A program made the position numbers and the translations under genes. A DNA stretch of 64,000 nucleotides, taken from contig NZ_CP094723.1 of the NCBI RefSeq assembly GCF_025558585.1, positions 434,001-498,000 on the forward strand, in the 5' to 3' direction. The notes beneath the pieces are model-generated. The model did not search any database and was not told where the DNA came from. It saw only the letters and a program-made list of their open reading frames with translations. The stretch's first letter is position 1. The number at the start of each line of letters is the position of its first letter. Origin of the DNA: Staphylococcus sp. IVB6214 (GTDB taxonomy: Bacteria > Bacillota > Bacilli > Staphylococcales > Staphylococcaceae). Shown here one piece after another: positions 53,776-64,000 of this stretch.

Positions 53776-56619
53776 ATGAAAGGACCATCAATAGTAGTGA
53801 AAGGGGCACGCGCCCATAATTTAAAAAATGTAGATATAGCGTTGCCTAAAGATAAATTTATTGTGATGACAGGCCTATCGGGGTCAGGCAAATCATCGTT
53901 AGCATTTGATACAATTTATGCTGAAGGACAAAGACGCTATGTTGAGTCTTTGAGCGCTTATGCACGACAATTTTTAGGGCAGATGGATAAGCCAGATGTG
54001 GATACGATAGAGGGTTTATCACCAGCGATTTCAATCGATCAAAAGACAACGAGTAAAAACCCACGTTCTACCGTGGCCACAGTAACAGAAATTTATGATT
54101 ATATTCGCTTATTGTATGCGAGAATTGGAAAACCGATATGTCCAGAGCATGGAGTAGAAATAGAATCACAAACAGTTCAACAGATGGCTGATCGCATTAT
54201 GGAATTGGAAGAACGTACAAAGATTCAGCTGTTAGCCCCTGTTGTGAATCACCGTAAAGGGACACATGAAAAATTGTTGGCAGATATTAGTAAAAAGGGT
54301 TATGTACGTGTGCGTTTGAACGGTGAAATTATGGATATTACTGATGTTCCAGCACTCGACAAAAACAAAAATCATACCATTGAAATTGTCGTTGATCGTC
54401 TCGTAGTAAAATCAGGCATTGAAACACGTCTCGCCGATTCCATCGAGACAGTACTTGAACTATCAGAAGGATGTCTTGTAGTGGATGTTATTGGAGGCGA
54501 AGCACTTGAATTTTCCGAAAAACATGCGTGTCCGATTTGTGGCTTCACAATCGGTGAATTAGAGCCGAGAATGTTTAGTTTCAACAGTCCTTTTGGTGCA
54601 TGTCCAACGTGTGATGGATTGGGACAAAAATTAACAGTAGATGTTGACCTTGCCATTCCTGATCGTACGAAAACATTGGCAGAAGGTGCGATTTTACCGT
54701 GGGAACCGAAAAGTTCTGATTTTTATCCAACTTTGTTGAAACGTGTCTGCGAAGTATACAAAATCAATATGGACAAACCATTTGGCAAGCTAACAGAGCG
54801 TCAACAAAACATTATTCTTTACGGTTCAGGCGAAAAAGAAATCACGTTCACATTCAATTCTCGCTCTGGCGAAAAGCGCAAGCGTACGATGCCATTTGAA
54901 GGTGTTGTACCGAACATTGAACGTCGTTTCAATGAATCGCCATCAGAATATACGCGTGAAATGATGCGCAAATATTTGGCGGAACAGCCGTGTGAAACAT
55001 GTCATGGTCAACGTCTCAGCAAGGAAGCCCTTTCTGTCTATGTGGCAGGTAAGAATATCGGAGAAGTCGTATCACAATCTATTCGTGAAGCGCTCGATTA
55101 TTATGAGAATATCGAACTCTCTGAGCAAGATGCGCAAATCGCACGCTTAATTTTAAAAGAAATTACAGCACGTTTAACATTTTTAAATAACGTCGGATTA
55201 GATTATTTAACGTTAGATCGTGCGTCAGGAACATTATCAGGGGGAGAAGCACAACGTATTCGTTTAGCAACGCAGATTGGTTCACGTCTATCTGGTGTGC
55301 TGTATGTCTTAGATGAGCCGTCTATCGGGCTGCATCAACGTGATAACGACCGCTTGATTGAGACATTGAAAGAAATGCGTGATTTAGGCAATACTCTCAT
55401 TGTAGTCGAACACGATGAAGACACGATGTACGAAGCGGATTATCTTGTTGATATCGGACCGGGTGCAGGCGTTCATGGTGGTGAAGTTGTCGCAAGCGGT
55501 ACACCGAAACAAGTAATGAAGAATAAAAAGTCTTTGACTGGTCAATATTTAAGCGGTGCGAAGTATATTCCATTGCCTGAACAGCGTCGAGAAGTCACGG
55601 AACGCAAAATCTCAGTAAAAGGTGCACGCAGCAATAATCTGAAAAATGTCGATGTAGACTTCCCATTATCAGTGATGAACGTCGTGACGGGCGTCTCTGG
55701 TTCAGGAAAAAGTTCACTCGTGAATGAAGTGTTGTACAAGTCATTAGCGAAAGCAATCAACAAATCGAAAGTGCGTCCTGGTGATCATGATGAGATCACG
55801 GGTATGGAACAAATCGATAAAATTATCGATATCGATCAATCGCCAATTGGACGTACCCCACGTTCTAACCCAGCCACATACACAGGTGTGTTTGATGATA
55901 TTCGTGATGTGTTTGCATCAACAAATGAAGCCAAAGTACGTGGTTATCAAAAGGGTCGCTTTAGCTTCAATGTGAAAGGTGGCCGTTGTGAAGCGTGTAA
56001 AGGGGACGGTATCATCAAAATAGAAATGCACTTTCTACCAGATGTCTATGTGCCGTGTGAAGTGTGTGAAGGTAAGCGATATAACCGAGAAACACTTGAA
56101 GTAACTTATAAAGGCAAAAGTATTGCGGATGTTTTGGCCATGACGGTAGAAGATGCGACACACTTTTTTGAAAACATCCCTAAAATTAAGCGTAAATTAC
56201 AAACATTAGTAGACGTTGGTTTAGGGTATATTACACTAGGACAACCAGCAACCACATTGTCTGGTGGTGAAGCACAGCGTGTGAAACTGGCGTCAGAGCT
56301 GCATAAACGTTCCACAGGTCGTTCTATTTACATTCTCGATGAGCCGACAACCGGTTTACATGTCGATGATATTCAACGATTATTGAAAGTATTAAACAAA
56401 TTAGTGGAAAATGGCGACACAGTTGTTATTATTGAACATAACCTAGATGTCATTAAAACGGCAGACCATTTGATAGATCTAGGCCCTGAAGGTGGTGACG
56501 GTGGCGGTACAATTATTGCGACTGGTACACCAGAAGAGATTGCAGAGCACGAACAATCTTATACAGGCAAGTATTTAAAACGTATTTTAGAACGAGATCG
56601 ATTACGAATGGAGGAATAG
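53776..56619 (+). CDS. uvrA: excinuclease ABC subunit A UvrA
   Basis: Damage-recognition ATPase, 947 residues. Two ABC modules (Walker [10 protein letters not shown] early and GVSGSGKSS in the second half; LSGGEAQR in both) and zinc motifs CPICG/CPTC and [12 protein letters not shown]. It starts 5 bases after the uvrB stop; AAGGGTG precedes ATG 53776, which aligns with S. aureus UvrA. Co-transcribed with uvrB under the candidate SOS and SigB promoters. Confidence 0.98.
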   Translation: MKGPSIVVKGARAHNLKNVDIALPKDKFIVMTGLSGSGKSSLAFDTIYAEGQRRYVESLSAYARQFLGQMDKPDVDTIEGLSPAISIDQKTTSKNPRSTVATVTEIYDYIRLLYARIGKPICPEHGVEIESQTVQQMADRIMELEERTKIQLLAPVVNHRKGTHEKLLADISKKGYVRVRLNGEIMDITDVPALDKNKNHTIEIVVDRLVVKSGIETRLADSIETVLELSEGCLVVDVIGGEALEFSEKHACPICGFTIGELEPRMFSFNSPFGACPTCDGLGQKLTVDVDLAIPDRTKTLAEGAILPWEPKSSDFYPTLLKRVCEVYKINMDKPFGKLTERQQNIILYGSGEKEITFTFNSRSGEKRKRTMPFEGVVPNIERRFNESPSEYTREMMRKYLAEQPCETCHGQRLSKEALSVYVAGKNIGEVVSQSIREALDYYENIELSEQDAQIARLILKEITARLTFLNNVGLDYLTLDRASGTLSGGEAQRIRLATQIGSRLSGVLYVLDEPSIGLHQRDNDRLIETLKEMRDLGNTLIVVEHDEDTMYEADYLVDIGPGAGVHGGEVVASGTPKQVMKNKKSLTGQYLSGAKYIPLPEQRREVTERKISVKGARSNNLKNVDVDFPLSVMNVVTGVSGSGKSSLVNEVLYKSLAKAINKSKVRPGDHDEITGMEQIDKIIDIDQSPIGRTPRSNPATYTGVFDDIRDVFASTNEAKVRGYQKGRFSFNVKGGRCEACKGDGIIKIEMHFLPDVYVPCEVCEGKRYNRETLEVTYKGKSIADVLAMTVEDATHFFENIPKIKRKLQTLVDVGLGYITLGQPATTLSGGEAQRVKLASELHKRSTGRSIYILDEPTTGLHVDDIQRLLKVLNKLVENGDTVVIIEHNLDVIKTADHLIDLGPEGGDGGGTIIATGTPEEIAEHEQSYTGKYLKRILERDRLRMEE

Positions 56620-56622
56620 GCA

Positions 56623-56970
56623 ATGGATACAGCAAAAGTCAAAGTGTTAGAACTTTTAGCAGATGGCAAAATTAGTGTTGAAGATGCAACGTTGTTATTA
56701 GATGCGATGAAACAAGACGAAGCCTCAGCGAAAGTAGAAAGAGAAGCTACGGCAGACCGTCATGAAGAAATTGCTAAAGAAACAGAATTAAATGTTGAAG
56801 ATTTTGTACGAGAAGCAATGCAAAATGTAACAGAAACTGTACGTAAAGGTGTACAAACTGCTGATGACCAATTGAAGAAAGTAAAAGAAAACAATGGTGA
56901 AGCAGTCAATCCATTTCAACAACTTGAGAAGACATTACAACAATTGACAGACGAATTGAAGAAGAAATAA
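56623..56970 (+). CDS. SHOCT-like/YvlB N-terminal domain protein
   Basis: A 115-residue acidic protein. The first 33 residues (VKVLELLADGKISVEDATLLLDAM) are a short helical repeat of the SHOCT-like or YvlB N-terminal type, followed by a charged helix likely to form a coiled coil (about 60-115). YvlB/LiaX-type proteins relate to envelope stress, but this small protein has no further domain. It lies 3 bases after uvrA with its GGAGG inside the uvrA end, so it is in the same operon. Confidence 0.75.
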   Translation: MDTAKVKVLELLADGKISVEDATLLLDAMKQDEASAKVEREATADRHEEIAKETELNVEDFVREAMQNVTETVRKGVQTADDQLKKVKENNGEAVNPFQQLEKTLQQLTDELKKK

Positions 56971-57015
56971 TTTGTTGATCACAAAATAACAGTCATTGGA
57001 AAGTTACGTGAGACA

Positions 57016-57047
57016 GGAACTGAGACATAGTGCTCAGTTCCTTTTTT
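57016..57047 (+). terminator. terminator after the uvrBA operon
   Basis: GGAACTGAG pairs with CTCAGTTCC, followed by six T. Confidence 0.9.
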
Positions 57048-57213
57048 AGATTGTAGAAATAATGATAATAGGAGTAGGTAATTGAAGTTGAAATCCATTT
57101 TTTACTTCTAGCCAACCTTGCCGATCTAGGATGACGAAGAAGTTGGGAGAGCATATATTGGTTTTGTCTCACTACTAACGTAATACCCAATGACTTTTTG
57201 TTTGGAATGATGT

Positions 57214-57250
57214 TGTCTCAATCCCAAAACGCTTCTATCACAACCTCGTA
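57214..57250 (+). repeat. dispersed repeat, family A, end fragment (copy 4)
   Basis: It retains only the outer module: TCAATCCCAAAACGCTTCT and ATCACAACCTCGT match copies 1-3. The rest of the gap 57048-57343 holds no gene I can support. Confidence 0.6.
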
Positions 57251-57343
57251 AAATATGAATCTATTATGACTGATATAATTATGTTCCCAGTTCTGCATGC
57301 AATTTGATATGATAGAGTGGAGTTACAAAAAAGAGGTGAAGAG

Positions 57344-58285
57344 ATGTTAACTACAAAAGATGTCATCGAACGTTTTGACATGAAGGTCGTTGCAGGTGAA
57401 GATGGGCTAGGCCGACCGATATATAACACGGATATTTCACGACCTGGTTTAGAGATGGCGGGATATTTCTCCCACTATTCTTCAAACCGTATCCAAGTAT
57501 TAGGTACGACTGAATTGTCTTTTTATAATTTATTGCGAGATGAAGAACGTCAAGGACGTATGCGTAAGCTATGTCGTCCAGATACACCAGCCATTATTAT
57601 TACACGTGGACATGAAGCGCCAGACGAATTGGTTGAAGCGGCACGAGATACGGACACTCCATTACTCTATGTTGAAGAAGCAACGACACGTGTGATGGGA
57701 CGTCTGACAACTTATTTGGAACATGAACTTGCAAATACAACATCCCTTCATGGCGTACTTGTCGATGTTTATGGTGTTGGTGTGCTCATCACGGGTGACT
57801 CGGGGGTTGGTAAGAGTGAGACAGCTCTTGAGCTTGTGAAACGAGGCCATCGTCTAGTGGCGGATGACAATGTCGAAATCAAAGAAGTTGTCAAAGATGA
57901 ATTGATCGGTAAAGCGCCAGATATTATTCGTCATCTATTAGAAATCCGTGGTCTGGGTATTATCAATGTGATGACATTGTTTGGTGCGGGTTCAATTTTA
58001 TTAAAAAAACGTATCCAACTTAATATTAATCTTGAGACGTGGCGTGAAGGCAAGATGTATGATCGCGTCGGTCTGAATGAAGAAAAATTGAGAATTCTCG
58101 ATACCGATATTACGAAAAAGACGGTACCTATTCGTCCAGGGCGTAATGTCGCAGTCATTATTGAAGTCGCTGCAATGAACTATCGTCTGAATGTGATGGG
58201 TATTAATACAGCAGAAGAGTTCAATGAACGCTTGAATGCCGAAATTATGAAAAATAGTCAGTTGAAGCAAGGTGAAAGATCATGA
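57344..58285 (+). CDS. hprK: HPr kinase/phosphorylase HprK
   Basis: Phosphorylates and dephosphorylates Ser46 of HPr and so sets carbon catabolite repression through CcpA. 313 residues: an N-terminal domain to about 130, then the kinase core with Walker A GDSGVGKS at 151-158 and the signature [11 protein letters not shown] near residue 205. GAGGTGAAGAG precedes the ATG at 57344; upstream codons to 57317 include the ribosome site. Overlaps lgt by four bases. Confidence 0.97.
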   Translation: MLTTKDVIERFDMKVVAGEDGLGRPIYNTDISRPGLEMAGYFSHYSSNRIQVLGTTELSFYNLLRDEERQGRMRKLCRPDTPAIIITRGHEAPDELVEAARDTDTPLLYVEEATTRVMGRLTTYLEHELANTTSLHGVLVDVYGVGVLITGDSGVGKSETALELVKRGHRLVADDNVEIKEVVKDELIGKAPDIIRHLLEIRGLGIINVMTLFGAGSILLKKRIQLNINLETWREGKMYDRVGLNEEKLRILDTDITKKTVPIRPGRNVAVIIEVAAMNYRLNVMGINTAEEFNERLNAEIMKNSQLKQGERS

Positions 58286-59124
58286 TAGGTTATATCGATC
58301 CTGTTGCGATTCAACTCGGCGGCTTATCGATCAGATGGTATGGTATTATCATTGCATCAGCGATATTGTTAGGGTATGTTATTGCACAGCGGAGTGCGAA
58401 AAAGGTAGGCTTTCATGAAGATGACTTAATCAACTTATTGATTACTTGTGTGATTGTAGCAATTATTACTGCACGTTTGTATTTTGTGCTGTTCAACCTA
58501 GACTATTACAGTCAGTATCCAGCAGAAATACCGATGATATGGCATGGTGGTATTGCAATACACGGTGGCTTAATCGGTGCTTTCGGTATGGGCATTTATT
58601 ATTGTTACCGCAAAAATTGGCATCCATTACAAGTGGCTGATATTGTTGCGCCGAGTATTATTTTGGCGCAAGGTATTGGCAGATGGGGCAACTTCATGAA
58701 CCATGAAGCGCACGGTGGCCCAGTCACAAGAACGTTTCTTGAGAATCTGTCACTACCGAACTTTATTATTGATAATATGTATATTAATGGACAATATTAT
58801 CATCCAACGTTCTTATACGAATCAGTATGGAATGTGATTGGTTTTGTTTTACTTATCGCATTACGTCGTCACTTACGAATTGGCGAGACATTTGCGCTAT
58901 ACCTTATATGGTATTCCGTAGGGCGTTTCTTCATTGAAGGGTTAAGAACGGATAGTTTGATGATAGCAGATACTTTACGTGTCGCACAGATGATGTCGAT
59001 TGTATTGATAGTCGTTGGTATTATATTGATTATCATTCAACGCTTGTCAAAGAAGGTTATATATTATCGTCAAGCTTCTGTATTAACTTGGCCAGGACGT
59101 GCATCTTATAAGGGGCGTCGATAA
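58282..59124 (+). CDS. lgt: prolipoprotein diacylglyceryl transferase Lgt
   Basis: Transfers diacylglycerol to the lipobox cysteine of prolipoproteins such as the EMYY lipoprotein. Integral membrane protein with seven predicted helices, 280 residues. [13 protein letters not shown] and the Lgt signature [15 protein letters not shown] are both intact. Starts within the hprK stop (ATGA). The same order hprK-lgt-acetyltransferase-TPR is found in S. aureus. Confidence 0.97.
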   Translation: MIGYIDPVAIQLGGLSIRWYGIIIASAILLGYVIAQRSAKKVGFHEDDLINLLITCVIVAIITARLYFVLFNLDYYSQYPAEIPMIWHGGIAIHGGLIGAFGMGIYYCYRKNWHPLQVADIVAPSIILAQGIGRWGNFMNHEAHGGPVTRTFLENLSLPNFIIDNMYINGQYYHPTFLYESVWNVIGFVLLIALRRHLRIGETFALYLIWYSVGRFFIEGLRTDSLMIADTLRVAQMMSIVLIVVGIILIIIQRLSKKVIYYRQASVLTWPGRASYKGRR

Positions 59125-59125
59125 G

Positions 59126-59611
59126 ATGGCACGGAAGTTAACGACAATTCACTCAGAGCACCGCAATCCATTATGGTACTTATATCGATATATTCGCTTT
59201 ACGAAAATGTTTAAAAATACTTTGATTATTGAAGTATCGCGTTACATACCATTTGTTAGTTGGAAATGCACAATTTATCGCCGTCTTTTACACATGACGA
59301 TAGGTACGCAGTCTGCTTTTGCGTTCAAAGCACTGCCAGACTTGTTGTATCCAGAACGTATTACGATTGGCAATCACGTAATAATTGGGTATAATGCGAC
59401 AATATTAACACATGAATTCATTCAAGGTGCACTACGTGTGGGGGATGTGAATATAGGTGATAATACGCTTATCGGGGCGAATGTCACCATATTACCAGGA
59501 GTCACAATTGGCAACAACGTGCGCATCGGAGCAGGAAGTGTTGTATCTAAGGACATTCCTGACAATACTACTGCATATGGTGCACCTATACAAATATATC
59601 CGAACAAATAG
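59126..59611 (+). CDS. hexapeptide-repeat acyltransferase
   Basis: A 161-residue left-handed beta-helix acetyltransferase. The hexapeptide pattern runs from about 82 to 155 (ITIGNHVIIGYNATILTHEF, then GDNTLIGANVTILPGVTIGNNVRIGAGSVVSKDIPDN). A basic N-terminal segment (RYIRFTKMFKNT) may lie against the membrane. The acceptor is unknown. I start at ATG 59126, one base after the lgt stop, with AAGGGGCG upstream. Confidence 0.85.
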   Translation: MARKLTTIHSEHRNPLWYLYRYIRFTKMFKNTLIIEVSRYIPFVSWKCTIYRRLLHMTIGTQSAFAFKALPDLLYPERITIGNHVIIGYNATILTHEFIQGALRVGDVNIGDNTLIGANVTILPGVTIGNNVRIGAGSVVSKDIPDNTTAYGAPIQIYPNK

Positions 59612-59626
59612 AGAGAGGTGACAAGG

Positions 59627-61063
59627 ATGACACATGAACAGAAAATTATTCCGTTTAATCAAGATGTAACACTGTATTACAAGATCGCAATGCAGAAGTT
59701 ACGTCAACAAGCTTATGACAAAGCACGCTACTACTTAGAAAAAGTGTTGGAATTGTCACCGGATCATTTTGAAGCAAGGCAGTCACTTGCGACATGTTAT
59801 GAAAAGCTTCGCAATGTACGTAAGGCAGAAGCATTATATTATGATGAAATTAGTGAAGGGCGAAACTTAGAAGATGCGTATTATGCGCTCAGTCAATTAA
59901 ATATGGCAGCGAACGACCCTAATAAGTCATATTTATTCGGTTTGAATTATGCTTTTTCTTCGGGGGATGCTGATTATCGTGAAGAGTTAGAAAGTATGTT
60001 TGATGTATCTTATCATGAAGAAGATACTTTGCGAGAAGAGAGTCAGCTGTTCACAGTCCAAGTCGTTTTTCAATATTTGTTTGGAGAAGGTCGCTTACTT
60101 GAAGCACGTGCATTTATTTTAAGACAAGATGACGAAATTCAAGAAAATCGAATTGTCCGTAACTTGCTTGCAATGTGCTACTTATATTTGAATGAGAATC
60201 AAGCAGCGAAAGAAATGTATGAGCGTCTATTAAAAGAAGATTCGTCAGATGTCTATGCGTTGTGCCACTATACGTTACTGTTACACAACATGAATGAACA
60301 ATATTTGTTTGAGCATTATTTGAAGCGTTTGAACAAAATTATGCCGATGAATGATGATGAGACTTTTAAGCTAGGGATTGTTTTAAGTTACCTCAAACAA
60401 TATGAAGCTTCCCAACAGTTACTTGTACCACTCCATAGAAAGGGTAAGTCACAAACTTTCCAATTATTTAACGCACTTTCTGTAAACTATTATTACCTGG
60501 GAAATAAAGAACAAAGTGAATATTTTTGGAATAAACTTTCAGCATTTAATCGTGCATATCCCGGCTTACCACCATGGGTTATTGATGCACGTGTGACCTA
60601 TTTCGATGAGCATATTGCACCATTATTAACGAGTGAAGATCAACATCGCCGTATATATGGATTGTTTTTATTGAATCAATTAAACGGAAAAGAAGTATTA
60701 ATGACTCGTGATGTGTGGACGTTATTGGAATCATTAGGTGATTATGAAAAACTATATTTGTCTTATTTGATTCAAAACCTTCATTTGACAAAGTTGGACT
60801 TCATACATCGTGGTATGTTGCGATTATACGAGATAACAGACTTGAGAGAGGAGTCAGCACTATTTTTGAGATGGATTGCTTATGCGGAAGATCTTTTAGC
60901 GGTAGATAACGCGCGTGACTTGGTGATCCCTTATGTAGCAGCAGTGACTTTTTTATATTTTAGTACTACGAATGAACCACAAACCTACGAACAAATTTGT
61001 CAGTTGTTTAATGTCTCTGAATCGATATTCAGAGAAGCGTTGGATGAACTAATGAGCATATAA
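59627..61063 (+). CDS. TPR-repeat protein
   Basis: A 478-residue soluble protein. The first 100 residues contain clear TPR-like helices (KARYYLEKVLELSPDHFEARQSLATCYEKLR), and further repeats follow at about 140-290; the C-terminal third is helical without a named domain. A scaffold for protein contacts is likely but the partner is unknown. I take ATG 59627 behind GAGAGGTGACAAGG; GTG 59618 lies on that site. Last gene of the hprK operon by spacing of 15 bases. Confidence 0.82.
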   Translation: MTHEQKIIPFNQDVTLYYKIAMQKLRQQAYDKARYYLEKVLELSPDHFEARQSLATCYEKLRNVRKAEALYYDEISEGRNLEDAYYALSQLNMAANDPNKSYLFGLNYAFSSGDADYREELESMFDVSYHEEDTLREESQLFTVQVVFQYLFGEGRLLEARAFILRQDDEIQENRIVRNLLAMCYLYLNENQAAKEMYERLLKEDSSDVYALCHYTLLLHNMNEQYLFEHYLKRLNKIMPMNDDETFKLGIVLSYLKQYEASQQLLVPLHRKGKSQTFQLFNALSVNYYYLGNKEQSEYFWNKLSAFNRAYPGLPPWVIDARVTYFDEHIAPLLTSEDQHRRIYGLFLLNQLNGKEVLMTRDVWTLLESLGDYEKLYLSYLIQNLHLTKLDFIHRGMLRLYEITDLREESALFLRWIAYAEDLLAVDNARDLVIPYVAAVTFLYFSTTNEPQTYEQICQLFNVSESIFREALDELMSI

Positions 61064-61074
61064 GTTTAGCCATA

Positions 61075-61104
61075 TTGACAAATATCGTAAAATAACAATG
61101 ATAA
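61075..61104 (+). promoter_or_regulatory. candidate promoter of trxB
   Basis: A perfect -35 TTGACA, then 18 bases to TGATAA, a poor -10. Transcription would begin about 30 bases before the trxB ATG. Confidence 0.45.
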
Positions 61105-62073
<969 letters not shown>

Positions 62074-62110
62074 GCACCCGTATATCTTCACTATATATCA
62101 CATAGCAGAA

Positions 62111-62150
62111 AGGCTGAACAAAAAAAGGATAGTTGTTCAGTCTTTCATTA
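62111..62150 (+). terminator. terminator after trxB
   Basis: AAAGGCTGAACAA pairs with TTGTTCAGTCTTT; the downstream T run is short. Confidence 0.65.
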
Positions 62151-62241
62151 TGTATATGTCAGGAAATTTTATATAACAGCTACTACTTAAGACGGTTTTC
62201 ATGTACACTGATAGAGACTAGAATGAATGGTGGTTATGTAT

Positions 62242-63153
62242 ATGCATGAGATTGAAAATAAAGAGTTATTAAAGCGAGAATTGATTATTGTCACTGGTTT
62301 ATCAGGCGCAGGGAAGTCTGTTGCAATTCAAAGCCTCGAAGACTTGGGGTACTTTTGCGTGGACAATTTACCGCCGATTTTATTACCAAAATTTATTGAA
62401 TTAATGGCTGAAAGAACCCCGTCACTTCACAAAGTGGCGATTGGAATTGACTTGCGTGGTCGTGAGTTTTTTCAAAATTTCATTGAAGAAATAGATAAAA
62501 TTAAACGAGATGGACAAGTAGAATTAAATATTTTATACGCCGATGCTGAAACGAAAAAACTGATCTCACGCTATAAAGAGTCACGTCGTCAACATCCATT
62601 ACAAAAAAAGACAGGCTTAACTTTAATGGAAGCAATCACTGAAGAGCGCCAGTTATTGACCGAAGTGAGAAGCATTGCCAACTTTATTGTGGATACAACT
62701 AAGCTCACACCGAAGCAACTAAAGAAACGCATTGGGGAATATTTTAATCAAAATGAAGGTCCTTCGTTCACAATTAATGTGACAAGTTTTGGGTTCAAAC
62801 ATGGTATTCAAATTGATGCTGACATCGTCTTTGATGTGCGCTTTTTACCGAACCCCTATTACATTGAAGCACTACGACCTTTAACAGGTATGGATGCACC
62901 TGTGTATGACTATGTGATGAAATGGGAAGAAACAGAGACATTTTACAACAAATTGTTAGATTTATTGCGTTTTACTATTCCAGGATATCAAAAAGAAGGA
63001 AAATCACAATTGGTGATCGCTATCGGATGTACAGGTGGTCAACATCGATCTGTTGCTTTAGCACAACGTCTGGCAGACGAACTTCAGCGTATATTTGACT
63101 ATAATATTTATGTGTACCATCGAGATGCACATATCGAAAGTGGAGATAAATAA
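62242..63153 (+). CDS. rapZ: RNase adapter/nucleotide-binding protein RapZ (YvcJ)
   Basis: P-loop protein of 303 residues, the S. aureus length. Walker A is GLSGAGKS at 19-26, and the conserved C-terminal domain includes [19 protein letters not shown] and [11 protein letters not shown]. In E. coli RapZ steers RNase E on small RNAs; in B. subtilis YvcJ hydrolyses GTP and affects competence. I start at ATG 62242, 8 bases after GGTGG, over ATGs 62227 and 62236. Its stop overlaps the yvcK start. Confidence 0.95.
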   Translation: MHEIENKELLKRELIIVTGLSGAGKSVAIQSLEDLGYFCVDNLPPILLPKFIELMAERTPSLHKVAIGIDLRGREFFQNFIEEIDKIKRDGQVELNILYADAETKKLISRYKESRRQHPLQKKTGLTLMEAITEERQLLTEVRSIANFIVDTTKLTPKQLKKRIGEYFNQNEGPSFTINVTSFGFKHGIQIDADIVFDVRFLPNPYYIEALRPLTGMDAPVYDYVMKWEETETFYNKLLDLLRFTIPGYQKEGKSQLVIAIGCTGGQHRSVALAQRLADELQRIFDYNIYVYHRDAHIESGDK

Positions 63154-64000
63154 TGAAACAGCTCAAATTAGTACTTATAGGTGGTGGAACAGGCCTATCC
63201 GTATTAGCGAGAGGGTTAAGATCGTTTCCGATAGATATTACAGCCATTGTAACAGTCGCAGATGATGGCGGTAGTACGGGCAAAATTCGACATGAGATGG
63301 ACATTCCGGCACCCGGGGATATTAGAAACGTGTTAGCAGCTTTGAGTGATGCAGAACCAACATTGGAACAATTATTTAAGTATCGTTTTGAAGAAGATAA
63401 AATTAGTGGCCATTCACTCGGCAACTTATTAATAGCAGCAATGACAAATATTACACAAGATTTTGGACATGCTGTTAAAGAATTGAGTAAAATTTTAAAT
63501 ATTAAAGGCCGTGTCATCCCTTCTACTGTTTCCAGCGTACAACTGTGTGCAGAAATGGAAGACGGTGAGATTGTTGCAGGTGAGTCAAATATTCCTAAAA
63601 AACATAAGAAAATTAAGCGTGTTTATTTAGAACCGGAAGATGCGCAACCGATGGATGAAGCGATTGAAGCTTTGTTGGATGCGGACCTAATTGTATTAGG
63701 TCCAGGTTCACTGTACACAAGTGTTATTTCAACGCTTTGTGTAAAAGGTATTAGTCACGCACTTGTAGAAAGTGAAGCCAAAAAGCTTTATGTTTCTAAT
63801 ATTATGACACAACCTGGTGAAACCGATTATTATTCTGTTGTTGATCATATTGATGCGATTCATCAACAATTGAATCGAAATGTATTGGATTTTGTGATCG
63901 CTAATGAATTAACATTTGATAATAAAGTATTAGAGAAGTATAAAGAAAAAGGATCCCAGCCTGTATTGTATGATGAAGCGGCTTTAAAAGAACGTGGTGT
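63153..64000 (+). CDS. yvcK: gluconeogenesis factor YvcK, partial at window end
   Basis: The first 282 codons of YvcK/CofD-like protein, which in B. subtilis binds UDP-sugars and is needed for cell shape and growth on gluconeogenic carbon sources. The N-terminal loop IGGGTGLSVLARGL and DDGGSTGKIR, GDIRNVL and VLGPGSLYTS are visible. ATG 63153 shares a base with the rapZ stop (TAATG). The frame is open to the last base; the remainder and a whiA gene would be expected beyond the edge. Confidence 0.95.
   Translation, partial: MKQLKLVLIGGGTGLSVLARGLRSFPIDITAIVTVADDGGSTGKIRHEMDIPAPGDIRNVLAALSDAEPTLEQLFKYRFEEDKISGHSLGNLLIAAMTNITQDFGHAVKELSKILNIKGRVIPSTVSSVQLCAEMEDGEIVAGESNIPKKHKKIKRVYLEPEDAQPMDEAIEALLDADLIVLGPGSLYTSVISTLCVKGISHALVESEAKKLYVSNIMTQPGETDYYSVVDHIDAIHQQLNRNVLDFVIANELTFDNKVLEKYKEKGSQPVLYDEAALKERG

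Overview
The window is chromosomal DNA from a Staphylococcus. The gene order is that of the staphylococcal core genome: queCDE, pab genes, ltaS, recQ, hisC, nrdIEF, murB, tagO/gdpS, fakB1/comFA/comFC/hpf/secA/prfB, csbA/uvrBA, hprK/lgt/trxB/rapZ/yvcK. Several products are close to their S. aureus counterparts, for example LtaS with Thr300 and the ALA processing site, GdpS and FakB1. The differences point to a species other than S. aureus, but I cannot name it without a search. No rRNA, tRNA, insertion sequence, prophage or CRISPR array was seen.

Layout. 1-4110: minus-strand genes, namely a small SigB-type stress membrane protein, two unknown membrane proteins and the queC-queD-queE operon behind a preQ1-I riboswitch with its terminator. 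4218-8528: pabA-pabB-pabC (p-aminobenzoate for folate), a small membrane protein and pxpB-pxpC. 8820-16000: ltaS, a ZIP metal transporter, an ABC-F factor and recQ. 15.8-20 kb: a two-gene OpuB/EgtU-like importer, hisC and a deoxynucleotidase. 20.4-23.5 kb (minus): a POT peptide transporter, and an EamA transporter with queF. 24.2-27.8 kb: nrdI-nrdE-nrdF behind a promoter with NrdR boxes inside a long palindrome.

27.8-36.4 kb: CHY zinc-finger protein, murB and GrpB protein (minus); EMYY lipoprotein, bacilliredoxin BrxC and glycerate kinase (plus); a Fem-family gene broken by two in-frame stops; tagO (minus) and gdpS (plus). 36.4-40.9 kb: an unusual Gfo/Idh-Nudix fusion (minus), a split ThrE-type exporter and pepT. 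40.9-49.4 kb: yigZ (minus), fakB1, comFA-comFC, hpf, secA and prfB with its programmed frameshift. 49.8-64 kb: a LysM-CHAP hydrolase, an HD nucleotidase and csbA; uvrB-uvrA with candidate LexA and SigB control; a SHOCT-like protein; then hprK-lgt-acetyltransferase-TPR, trxB, rapZ and yvcK, which runs off the end.

Themes. Queuosine precursor synthesis is split between a riboswitch-controlled queCDE operon and a separate queF. Envelope genes are dense (ltaS, tagO, murB, lgt, CHAP hydrolase, Fem pseudogene). Redox and nucleotide genes are also frequent (nrdIEF, trxB, brxC, two nucleotidases). Two families of dispersed intergenic repeats recur. The least explained items are the Gfo/Idh-Nudix fusion, the palindrome around the NrdR box, the repeat placed inside the queCDE leader, and the 280-bp structured repeat between convergent genes.
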